DNA from: CAZART01 sp964487555
GTDB lineage: Bacteria; Bacteroidota; Rhodothermia; Rhodothermales; VXPQ01
Assembly (NCBI GenBank): GCA_964487555.1
Contig: CAZART010000057.1
Location: 1-32,116 of the forward strand
Length of the DNA: 32,116 bases
Direction: 5' to 3'
Under the pieces are notes generated by a model. The model searched no databases, was not told where the DNA came from, and saw only the letters and a program-made list of their open reading frames with translations. Position 1 is the first letter of the stretch; every line of letters starts with the position of its first letter. The translations under genes were made by a program, and so were the position numbers. Below, in pieces: positions 1 through 7,046 of the stretch.

Positions 1-125
1 GGAAGCTTCTTACCGGCGACGTACAACCCCGCCACGTCCTGCGATGCGGATCGCGACCAGAGCCCTATCCCCACGAGGATGAGCAGGTAGACGACCAGCA
101 CGGAAACGATCACGACGGAAGCCAT
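1..125 (-). CDS. sodium:solute symporter (SSS family), N-terminal part only
   Basis: The gene runs off the left edge, so only about 41 residues are visible. They begin MASVVIVSVLVVYLLILVG and form a first transmembrane helix. A short polar stretch follows, ending in YVAGKKL, the conserved first-loop motif of sodium:solute symporters of the SSSF/PutP type. Such proteins use the sodium gradient to import sugars, amino acids or organic acids, and the substrate cannot be read from this piece. The ATG lies 6 bp after the stop of an upstream 36-aa membrane peptide, and the sequence around that stop (TAGGATCAA) may serve as a ribosome site, which suggests coupled translation. The family call is good for so short a fragment because the YVAGK motif sits at the expected distance from the first helix. 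Confidence 0.75.
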   Translation of the reverse strand, partial: MASVVIVSVLVVYLLILVGIGLWSRSASQDVAGLYVAGKKL

Positions 126-131
126 TTGATC

Positions 132-242
132 CTACCGTTTCGCGCTGCGGTGCTTCTGAAAGTTCACCCACGCTGCACCCAGGGCGGGAAGCGTCGCAAT
201 GAGGATCAAGAGCCAGGACGTCCAGGGAAGGCCGGCGAGCAT
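132..242 (-). CDS. 36-aa single-span membrane peptide preceding the symporter
   Basis: A 36-codon ORF starts MLAGLPWTSWLLILIATLP, continues with a hydrophobic stretch up to about residue 25, and ends with the basic tail KHRSAKR. It therefore looks like one membrane helix with a positively charged cytoplasmic end. The stop codon is 6 bp from the symporter ATG on the same strand. Very small membrane subunits directly upstream of SSS- and NSS-type transporters are known, for example MetS-like small subunits and symporter small accessory proteins. Family membership here is inferred from position and topology, not from a sequence match. The peptide is short enough to be missed by routine gene callers. 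Confidence 0.6.
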   Translation of the reverse strand: MLAGLPWTSWLLILIATLPALGAAWVNFQKHRSAKR

Positions 243-347
243 GGATAGGGGCTAGATGCGAGCGTCGGTGTCGACGCAATCTAACGACCGCGACGGCGAC
301 GGTCCACTCGCACTTCGCGTTGCCGCTCGCACCGCGGCCGGTCGAGA

Positions 348-596
348 TTATCTCTTTGTACGACGCCGCGCGAGCACGGCATCCACGTCCACCGAGCGCA
401 GAGCACCGACGGCGCATTCCCAGGCGCCTTCGTGACAGATTCCGCGCATCGACGCGTCTTCGTAGGCATCGAGTGCGGCTTTCAGACAGGCTTCGCGAAC
501 GGCTTCGGCCAGCGTTTTCTCCTCGCTATGTACGTCTGGTTTCACGGAACTCAAGACAGATCTTCTCTCAGACTGTTTTAAGACGGCGCCCGGCAC
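348..596 (-). CDS. small hypothetical protein, acidic and helical
   Basis: An 82-codon ORF opens with GTG at 596. A later in-frame GTG at 545 is an alternative start and would give about 65 residues. The second half looks like a real protein: the stretch TLAEAVREACLKAALDAYED is an amphipathic helix, followed by RGICHEGAWECAVGALRS with two cysteines and a tryptophan, then a basic tail. There is no signal peptide or membrane segment. I do not recognise the family and assign no function. It lies on the same strand 105 bp upstream of the 36-aa peptide and symporter, so it could be the first gene of that operon. Third-position GC is high in the C-terminal half and lower near the proposed start, which favours the shorter version. 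Confidence 0.45.
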   Translation of the reverse strand: MPGAVLKQSERRSVLSSVKPDVHSEEKTLAEAVREACLKAALDAYEDASMRGICHEGAWECAVGALRSVDVDAVLARRRTKR

Positions 597-836
597 CCAT
601 TGTGGAAATTCTGTGTAAAATCTTTTGGCCGAACATATTGTAATTCGGTGAGGCCTCTCCTAGACTACAGATCCCCTCTCAGAGGGTCTCATGCGCATGG
701 GCGGACCGTCGATGGTCCACATGACGAGCCATTGCCTTGCAAGCCGGCACGCCGAGCTCCAAAAGGGCTCGATCGCTCTGTTCGAGCGGATCGATCGACG
801 ACGTGGACACACCAATCAAAATACGTAGATCTCCCC

Positions 837-1112
837 ATGAACACACTTCTGGATTCGCGTATTGAGCCCACCGCACAGCGCCAGGGATCCTGGTTCGGTG
901 TCGACGTCGCGGGCACTGCCGATGAAATTCGCTCTTGCATCAACGCCATCGAGATCAAAGGCGGCGAGCTTCGCGTCCGCGTTCACAACGACATTCCCGG
1001 GCGCATTCATGCTCATTTCGAGATCTACGGTGGAATGAGCATCTACTCCCTGAAGCTCGTCCTCGACGCGCACGACGTCACAACGCTGGCAGAAAGCACC
1101 GGATTTGCATAG
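837..1112 (+). CDS. hypothetical protein, about 91 aa
   Basis: The frame is open from 600, but the residues before 837 look like chance sequence. I start at the ATG at 837, where the protein begins MNTLLDSRIEPTAQ. It continues with a plausible soluble fold including GELRVRVHNDIPGRIHAHFE, which has alternating hydrophobic residues typical of a beta-hairpin. There is no signal peptide, metal motif or membrane segment, and I do not recognise the family. No clear Shine-Dalgarno sequence precedes the ATG. The stop codon falls inside the first copy of a 20-bp direct repeat (1101-1140), so the true 3' end may have been altered by that duplication. It could be a small real gene or the surviving piece of a longer one. 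Confidence 0.35.
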   Translation: MNTLLDSRIEPTAQRQGSWFGVDVAGTADEIRSCINAIEIKGGELRVRVHNDIPGRIHAHFEIYGGMSIYSLKLVLDAHDVTTLAESTGFA

Positions 1113-1140
1113 GCGATCCCGGATTTACATAGGCGATCCA
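1101..1140 (+). repeat. two-copy 20-bp tandem repeat
   Basis: Two adjacent 20-bp units, GGATTTGCATAGGCGATCCC and GGATTTACATAGGCGATCCA, differ at two positions. The first copy contains the TAG that ends the 837-1112 frame. It looks like a recent slippage duplication rather than a functional site. Confidence 0.8.
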
Positions 1141-1207
1141 TCATTCAGCGGCGCCGAACGCGGCTCGCAAGTCCATAAGGGGGCTCCCCGGCCTTGAAGG
1201 GTTCCGG

Positions 1208-1243
1208 ACGCTGCTTCGGCGGTACGCCGTACCCCGGCAGCGT
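1208..1243. terminator. nested hairpin between convergent reading frames
   Basis: The outer arms ACGCTGC (1208-1214) and GCAGCGT (1237-1243) enclose an inner perfect hairpin, CGGCG-GTA-CGCCG (1217-1229). The structure lies between a plus-strand frame ending at 1112 and a minus-strand frame ending at 1254, where a bidirectional terminator would sit. There is no clear U-tract on either side, so an intrinsic terminator is only one reading. Confidence 0.3.
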
Positions 1244-1253
1244 GGATCAGATA

Positions 1254-1841
1254 TTATGAGATGGCCGCTCGCTTAGGCATCGCCGTCAACGCGAGGTCTC
1301 TGGGCCTTCTCTCGGCAGGTTCCGCATACCCGGGTCGCGACGGCCTGATACCTCGGTGATAGCCAAGTCCACCACACGCCAGCTCGGCGATCGTGGTTTC
1401 CTGACCGTCCAGGGTCAGCCTCGACGATTTCCAGCGTCCGACGAGTGCCCAGATGCGCGCGGCTAGCGCGGCGTCGGTGAGATCCAGATAAACGGACCGC
1501 CTCCATCGAAAGCCGATGCGCTCCGTGGTACGGCGAGAAACGCCCCGACAGAGCGCCCGCGCCGCTCGATAATCGCGGCTCAGGTGGTAGACAAATGTAA
1601 TGCAAAGGATCGACGCACCGCTTTCAGCAAATTTGTTGCCGTCGACTTCATCTGCGACGGTCTGATCACGCTCCCGAGTGAGCGTGGCCTTACGCGGATC
1701 CCCTCTATAGCAGGTCGGGCAGGAAGTGGACACAAACACAGGTCGCAAAACTGAATTTGAACGTCCGGAACGGTGGGCCGTCCGATTGACAGCTCCGAAA
1801 CTAGCACCAAACATCGAGCTGGAGCAGTGCTTTTGGAGCAT
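1254..1841 (-). pseudogene. doubtful ORF, possibly a frameshifted hypothetical gene
   Basis: A 195-codon frame on the minus strand has a believable middle part, around VYLDLTDAALAARIWALVG followed by RWKSSRLTLDGQE and a cysteine-glycine segment CGGLG. The N-terminal 60 residues and the C-terminal 40 residues look compositionally random. Another minus frame (1273-1605) overlaps it and carries a C-x-x-C motif (VCGTCREK) near its end, so one gene may have been split by a frameshift around 1340-1380. I do not recognise the family. The neighbouring DNA also consists of small or broken frames. Either this is a decayed gene with about 50 surviving residues, or the frame is open by chance because of high GC. 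Confidence 0.25.
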
Positions 1842-1968
1842 GCGCCTTGCGCCTTTGGTGACAGATTACGCCGTTCGGCATCCACGTGTGGTGCATTGCG
1901 ACACGCGCCTGTAGCCGTCCCACCAGACCCTTAACGCGACCCCACCAGGGACACGATGGCTGTAGCTC

Positions 1969-2154
1969 CTACACCACCGCTTCCGTCTCCTCCCGCATCT
2001 GGTATTTCTTGCGCTCGTTCACGTCCAGATGCCGCTTCCGCAGCCGAAAGGCCATCGGCGTCACCTCGATCAGCTCGTCTTCGCGGATGAATTCGATCGC
2101 CTCCTCCAGCGACATGCGCCGCGGAGGCACCAGCTTCTCAAGCGATTCCGATGA
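1969..2154 (-). pseudogene. typA: C-terminal fragment of GTP-binding protein TypA/BipA
   Basis: The last 61 codons of this minus frame match the end of the ribosome-associated translational GTPase TypA/BipA. They contain LVPPRRMSLEEAIEFIRED, then ELIEVTP, then RLRKRHLDVNERKK, the conserved basic C-terminal tail. Full TypA is about 600 residues, and none of the GTPase, EF-G-like or other C-terminal domain sequence precedes this piece. The match begins near SSESLEK at about 2154, and upstream is unrelated DNA leading to the sulfatase stop at 2240. It has no start codon or ribosome site of its own, so I treat it as a non-functional remnant. TypA is a core gene, so an intact copy should exist elsewhere in the genome. 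A partial duplication, a rearrangement end or an assembly misjoin are all possible. Confidence 0.7.
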
Positions 2155-2239
2155 CGGCCTGGAGCGCGGATACCCGGATTCCCGTGCTATCACGACTGAG
2201 GCCGCGTAAACCCCCACAGATGACGAGAAGGCGGTCAGG

Positions 2240-3928
2240 CTACCTGTCCGAGCCCGCCGGCTCGTCAACGGCGCCGACTCGGCGGGCCCAGGCGTCCCAG
2301 CGTGCCGCAAGCGTGTTGACGCGATCCGGGAAGCGGGCAGCCAGGTCGTTGGTCTCGGTTCGATCCTTCTCCATATCGTAGAGCTCCCACACCGTACCCG
2401 CGCCACGCCCGTCGACGAGCTTCCAACGTCCACTTCGTACCGCCTTTCCGCCGCCCCATTCGAAGAAGACCGCGTCATGTCCCTCACGGTCGCGATCCTG
2501 AAGAACGGGCAGCAGTGTCTTCCCTTCCAGCGGGTGTATTGCCTCGCCCCGGTACTTCTTCGGATAGCGCGCCTCGCCGACGTCGATCGCCGTGGCCATG
2601 ATGTCGATGACGTGGCCGATCTCGTGTGAGATCCGTCCAGGCTCCACAATACCGTTCGGCCAGTAGGCGATTAGAGGGGTCGCAATCCCGCCTTCGTGGC
2701 TCCAGTTCTTGTAATAACGGAACGGCGTGTTGCTGAGGTTGGCCCAGGGAGCGTCCACGCTGTGCCAGGCCGTCATGGGGCCCGGCGGGTCGATTGCAGG
2801 ATGGTCCCGGTCCTGCTGGTGATGGTTCATCTCAGCCGATCCTCCGTTGTCGGAGAGAAAGAGTACCAGGGTGTTCTCTTCTTTGCCCATCGCTCGCATC
2901 CTGTCCATCAGCCGGCCGACCTGGCGATCCACGCGGTCGATCATCGCGGCGTATACGGCCATTTTCAGATCCCAATCTTCCTTACCCTCTACCTCGTCCC
3001 ACGGAAGGATCCCTCCCTCGTCGTTCCAGTACCGGCTCGTGTATTTCGAGGTCTGCTTCTGGTGATCCCGGATAACGCCCCGCTCCGAAAGCGCCGAGAC
3101 GGAGTCGATGATTCCCATCTCTACCAGTCGATCGTATCGCATGAGGCGAAGCTCATCCCATCCTTCCATATAGCGGCCGCGGTACTTTTTGACGTCCTCC
3201 GGCCATGCCTGAATGGGATCATGCGGCGCGGTGTACGCGATATATAAAAAGAAGGGGCGGCCTTCGTCTTCGTACGTTTCGAGGTATTCGAGCGCGTACT
3301 CCGTGTAGACGTCCGTCGAATAGAAATCGGGATCGGCAGGCGTATAGGGCTCGTAGACTTCGCCGTCGACTGCCCACGTGCGCCGATTCCCGGGAAACTT
3401 GCGCGCCGGCGGCGGCTCACCGGGGCGCTGGAGCCCTGGATTGAAATGATTCACGGCACCGTCGACGAGTCCGAAGTACCGATCGAATCCGCGATCGTAC
3501 GGATTCTCGTCGCCGTGCCACTTGCCCGTCATCAGCGTCCTGTAGCCTGTCTCACGGAGCACCTCGGCGATAGTCACGCTGTTGGTCAGAGTCCCTTGCT
3601 CAAACCCCACTCCGACCTGATGCGCATAGAGGCCGGTCATCAGCGACGCCCGTGTCGGGAAGCACTTGGCGGTATTGTAGAATTGCGTAAAGCGGACGCC
3701 CGACGTCGCCATCCTGTCGATGTTGGGCGTCTCGATCTCGCCGCCGAACGATCCGATGTCCGAATAGCCCATGTCGTCCACCATGATGAGGACGATGTTC
3801 GGGCGATCGTCGGCTGAACCGGGAGATACCGATCGGCAGGATGCAATTAATAAGACGAGTGCCGCGGCAGCAAAGACGATCGAAGATCCGCGAGAATCGA
3901 CCGGCAGGATTCGACTTCGGTGGTTCAT
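2240..3928 (-). CDS. lipoprotein arylsulfatase (type I, formylglycine-dependent)
   Basis: A 562-aa sulfatase that hydrolyses sulfate esters, probably from sugars, at the cell envelope. The N-terminus has a hydrophobic segment ending in the lipobox IASC with Cys31, so it should be a lipoprotein. Visible active-site elements are Asp51-Asp52 (metal), C-F-P-T-R at 89-93 (Cys89 is the residue oxidised to formylglycine), Lys136 and His138 in GKWH, His236 in APHDP, Asp360-Asn361 in SDNGG, and Lys407/His411 in KNWSHEGG. Length and C-terminal features, including WELYDMEKDRTETNDLA, fit the arylsulfatase A-like S1 family. The start codon overlaps by four bases (ATGA) the stop of an unusual UGA-interrupted ORF upstream. 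Maturation needs a formylglycine-generating enzyme or anSME that is not in this window. The substrate is unknown. Confidence 0.95.
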   Translation of the reverse strand: MNHRSRILPVDSRGSSIVFAAAALVLLIASCRSVSPGSADDRPNIVLIMVDDMGYSDIGSFGGEIETPNIDRMATSGVRFTQFYNTAKCFPTRASLMTGLYAHQVGVGFEQGTLTNSVTIAEVLRETGYRTLMTGKWHGDENPYDRGFDRYFGLVDGAVNHFNPGLQRPGEPPPARKFPGNRRTWAVDGEVYEPYTPADPDFYSTDVYTEYALEYLETYEDEGRPFFLYIAYTAPHDPIQAWPEDVKKYRGRYMEGWDELRLMRYDRLVEMGIIDSVSALSERGVIRDHQKQTSKYTSRYWNDEGGILPWDEVEGKEDWDLKMAVYAAMIDRVDRQVGRLMDRMRAMGKEENTLVLFLSDNGGSAEMNHHQQDRDHPAIDPPGPMTAWHSVDAPWANLSNTPFRYYKNWSHEGGIATPLIAYWPNGIVEPGRISHEIGHVIDIMATAIDVGEARYPKKYRGEAIHPLEGKTLLPVLQDRDREGHDAVFFEWGGGKAVRSGRWKLVDGRGAGTVWELYDMEKDRTETNDLAARFPDRVNTLAARWDAWARRVGAVDEPAGSDR

Positions 3929-4203
3929 GGACGTGAAGATTCTGTTGGAGTGATTCTGCCATAGATCGTCACCTCATCGCGATGGTTCTCGAAGAGCTCC
4001 GCAAGGGCACCCGCTCCGGCGCCGATAGCCGTGACGGGTTGGGCCGTGGCGCTGCCGAAGCAGGACAAAATGAACGCATTCAGTAAGCAGGTGAGTCAAC
4101 GCATTCCGATTCCGTCGGCGGTGTCGTCGGTTCCGCCGTTGCGGCAGGAGGCAAAGAAGACGCAAAGAACGAGGACGAGAAGACGGAAAGGTCGGTCAGG
4201 CAT
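3925..4203 (-). pseudogene. UGA-interrupted small lipoprotein-like ORF coupled to the sulfatase
   Basis: An ATG at 4203 opens a frame beginning MPDRPFRLLVLVLCVFFASC, a textbook short lipoprotein signal peptide with lipobox FASC. After 35 residues, ending GIGMR, it meets an in-frame TGA at 4096-4098. Beyond this TGA the same frame stays open for 56 more codons, from LTCLLNAFILSCFGSATAQP through ALAELFENHRDEVTIYG, and ends at a TGA that overlaps the sulfatase ATG as ATGA. The whole frame is 93 codons. Shared phase and the coupled overlap suggest one gene interrupted by a nonsense change. Alternatives are a real 35-aa lipoprotein, reinitiation at a TTG in the second half (which itself resembles a second signal peptide), or recoding of UGA. 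I do not recognise the mature sequence. Confidence 0.5.
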
Positions 4204-4326
4204 CGGGGTGCCGAGGATATTGTGCACTACGTTCGCTAAGCAAGACGCGCCGACTGCGTTCTTCCCCCATCGATCTTCGTGCTCGTCAGTAAGGTATTGG
4301 ATGGCTCCCTGGCACGTTCGCGCCCC

Positions 4327-6930
4327 TCAAAAATGAACCGTCAGCGAGCCCGCAGCCTCCTTGCGTGCGACCGCGGCCAGACCCCTGCGTTTCTTGAAGA
4401 GTGCACGATCGGGATCACCGACGCGGATGCTGTACGTACCCTCCGCAAACACTTTCGGCTGGAACGTACGCCCTTTGATCCGGAGTGTGTAGACCATTTC
4501 GCCGATGCGTTCGTCGACGACCTCGATCACCGGATCATCCAGCCCCTCAACGGCAATGTTCGGAAGCCAGGCGCGAGCCGCTCGCCCGTAATTGTCTTCC
4601 TGCCGTATCGCGACGGGCCAGTCCGCATATTGGCCATCGGGATGGGTAGACGGGTCCACGTAGCGAGGCCAGCATTCCACGTCGATCGTACGCCGCGCCT
4701 TGTCGAACGTCACGATGCCGTATCCCGTCGCCCGATCGTAGATGATGGACGGTTCGCGTCCGGTCTGGTGAGGATTGGCCACGGCGTGAACCGTAATCCG
4801 ATTGCCGAAGGCGTCGTGGAAATCGCCCGTATAGGGCGGCCGATCGGGAAGAGGCCGGTGATCCTCACCAACCGGAGGCCACCAGCGCCGAGGCCAGATA
4901 TTGTTCAGGGCCGGTCCGGTAAATGCAAATCCGGCGTCGCCGAACTCGTCTACGCCGTAGTGAACGAGGGTCGCCAGATGCTGGTCGCCCGCAATGTGAA
5001 AGGCGAACGCCTTGCGGAGGAGTCGCACCACGTCGTCGCGACGATTCGGCGGCCACCCGTTCGAGTCCATGTCCAGGGCGGGCGCATCGCCCTGCACGTA
5101 GACGCCGGGCGGCGGAATAGCCAGACCGGGCACCATCTTGTCGTCCGTGCTCCCGGCCGGCAGCGTGTGGACGGTGCACAGGTTCGTCTGCGACAGGACG
5201 GCCTTTAGCTGCGTGCCTCCGCGCCAGTCGCCTACCCAGCGGTTCAGGAATTCCATTTGCCGCTCACCCAGCAAGACGGCATCGGGCTGGTCGCGGAGCC
5301 GCGAGGGATCGAAGTCCGTATTGGTGACGAACCCGTTCTCCACCCGGGCCCCCTCCGGCAGTACGTTCTGCGGCGCCGATTTGAACTTGCGGTCCTCCAG
5401 CAGGGCGAAGCTCACGCCTGCATAGTCCCAGGCCGTGTAATAGACGCCGATGCCCTGTTTGACTGGTGTCGGATCGTATGGATCGGGGAGGTGGCCGGTC
5501 TCTGATCGTTGCACGGCGTCGATCCATTCCGGGGGCATCTTGTATCCTCCCTGATCCTGGGCTGCGTAGCCCCACCCCTCACCCGTGGGAGCGTGCTCGC
5601 CGCCTTCGCCCCAGACGTTGCCGTGGTAAACGTCGTGGTCGTCGGGTATGAACGCCGACGGGATGTGGCGGAAGAGGTCGCGGTACGACCAACCGAACAT
5701 GTACCATTTGCGCAACACGTCGAGGGTCGCCTTCTCCAGCGACGTGGTCTGGATGCCGAAGCCGCCGTGGGATTCGTAGTACTGGTCCCCAAGAAAAACC
5801 GCGAGATCCGGACGGTGCCGGCCGACGTGCCGCACGACTTCGCTGTCCGGGAAACCGTAGTCGCTGTTGCAGCTGAAGACCGCGACCTTCAGCCGGTCCG
5901 CCTCGGTGGGTTCACGAGCGACAGTTCCTTCGTAATCGAAGGTTTCGGTACCCGAAGCCAGCGGAAGGTGCACGCGAATTCGGTACGGAACGGCGGCAGA
6001 CGCATCCCAACCTTCGGCGCGGAAGTGGGCGGTCCGAGAAAGCGGGTCTGCCTCGTCTTCACCAACCACCTCCCAACGGCCGCCTCGGTGCACTTCGAGC
6101 ACGACCCGGTGTCCTTCGATCTCCTCGATGGGCGCAAGCTGGGCCGTGAGCTTCAGCGTGCCGCGGTGCAGTGTGTATTGTGCAAAGCAGACCGGACCGA
6201 AGGCTGCCGCCGGATCGGTCACCAGCCGGTCTCCGCCCATCTCCCAGGCGCTAAAGCGTGCGGAAGGTCGCTCGGAATCCTCATCGTCGAAGAAGCTGAC
6301 CAGCGCTACATTCCCCACGAGCATATCTGCCGCGAGCCCGTCGACCTGCAGCGAGGAGAGTGTCCCGGTGCCGTCCGGTTCGAGGGCCGTCAGCGATAGC
6401 GCGAAGTGATCGCCGCTCGGACGGGCCTCCAGGAGCAGACGAACGGCTGAAGTCGTCGGCCGGTCTACCGTGTCGCGTCCGCGTGTCTCTCCGATGAAAA
6501 GACGGCCGCCCGTCGTAATACCCGCGTCTATGCCCTCCCCAAAAACGGCCGCGGAGCGATAGTCCGAGAAGCGGCCCCTGGCTCCAATGCGGAAGCCGAC
6601 GTACCCCTCACGGGCATCCTCCAGCCTCTGAACGACGACTGCCGTACTGAACGTCTCACCCCGTTCTACCAGACGGTGCGTGAGGCAGTGCAGCGTCCGG
6701 TTCTCAGCGGTTACCTGACACTCGACGGCGCCGTCCCGGATGTACCAGTCCTGCAAGCGATTTCCCCATAACGAGGGTCCTGCCCAGCGAACGTCGGGCC
6801 AACGGTGCCAATCGCTTTCAAACTTGGTACGCTTCGCACTTTCCGATCGGCCGAGTTGATCAAGCAGAAAACCGTGACCCACCGCACCGAGGGCAAGCGT
6901 CTTAAGCGATTCACGTCGATTCATGGGCAT
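4327..6930 (-). CDS. PhoD-like alkaline phosphatase, Tat-exported
   Basis: An 867-aa metallophosphatase. The N-terminus NRRESLK followed by a short hydrophobic stretch is a twin-arginine signal, so the folded enzyme should be exported. Residues 35-340 form a long beta-rich N-terminal part, larger than in standard PhoD. The catalytic domain begins near 347 with KVAVFSCNSD, then FLGDQYYE (381-386), IPDDHDVYHGN (around 429-438) and later IAGDQH, the metal-ligand blocks of the PhoD/calcineurin-like superfamily. Family members hydrolyse phosphomonoesters or phosphodiesters with Fe/Ca or other metal pairs. At this length, and next to a sulfatase, it may act on a specialised exported substrate, which is inference. 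Two ATGs (6930 and 6924) are both possible starts; the second gives the usual MNRR beginning. A sulfatase remnant lies just upstream. Confidence 0.88.
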   Translation of the reverse strand: MPMNRRESLKTLALGAVGHGFLLDQLGRSESAKRTKFESDWHRWPDVRWAGPSLWGNRLQDWYIRDGAVECQVTAENRTLHCLTHRLVERGETFSTAVVVQRLEDAREGYVGFRIGARGRFSDYRSAAVFGEGIDAGITTGGRLFIGETRGRDTVDRPTTSAVRLLLEARPSGDHFALSLTALEPDGTGTLSSLQVDGLAADMLVGNVALVSFFDDEDSERPSARFSAWEMGGDRLVTDPAAAFGPVCFAQYTLHRGTLKLTAQLAPIEEIEGHRVVLEVHRGGRWEVVGEDEADPLSRTAHFRAEGWDASAAVPYRIRVHLPLASGTETFDYEGTVAREPTEADRLKVAVFSCNSDYGFPDSEVVRHVGRHRPDLAVFLGDQYYESHGGFGIQTTSLEKATLDVLRKWYMFGWSYRDLFRHIPSAFIPDDHDVYHGNVWGEGGEHAPTGEGWGYAAQDQGGYKMPPEWIDAVQRSETGHLPDPYDPTPVKQGIGVYYTAWDYAGVSFALLEDRKFKSAPQNVLPEGARVENGFVTNTDFDPSRLRDQPDAVLLGERQMEFLNRWVGDWRGGTQLKAVLSQTNLCTVHTLPAGSTDDKMVPGLAIPPPGVYVQGDAPALDMDSNGWPPNRRDDVVRLLRKAFAFHIAGDQHLATLVHYGVDEFGDAGFAFTGPALNNIWPRRWWPPVGEDHRPLPDRPPYTGDFHDAFGNRITVHAVANPHQTGREPSIIYDRATGYGIVTFDKARRTIDVECWPRYVDPSTHPDGQYADWPVAIRQEDNYGRAARAWLPNIAVEGLDDPVIEVVDERIGEMVYTLRIKGRTFQPKVFAEGTYSIRVGDPDRALFKKRRGLAAVARKEAAGSLTVHF

Positions 6931-6970
6931 GAATTTTCCGTACCGTTTCGAAGGAATTCGATCTCAAAAC

Positions 6971-7036
6971 GTCGCCTATATCCGAATAGCCCATGTCGTC
7001 GTCCAGGATCATCACGAGATTCGGACGCGATTCCGA
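6971..7036 (-). pseudogene. remnant of a sulfatase N-terminus
   Basis: In one minus frame (open 6911-7144) the peptide ESRPNLVMILDDDMGYSDIG is the signature start of a type I sulfatase, matching residues 42-59 of the intact sulfatase at 2240-3928 (RPNIVLIMVDDMGYSDIG). After Gly the frame turns into unrelated sequence and stops within the start of the phosphatase gene. The C-x-P-x-R motif and everything after it are absent. The piece is wedged between the ATPase stop at 7047 and the phosphatase ATG at 6930, which suggests a gene largely deleted during a rearrangement. It is too short to function. Confidence 0.75.
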
Positions 7037-7046
7037 CGAGGCCTCC

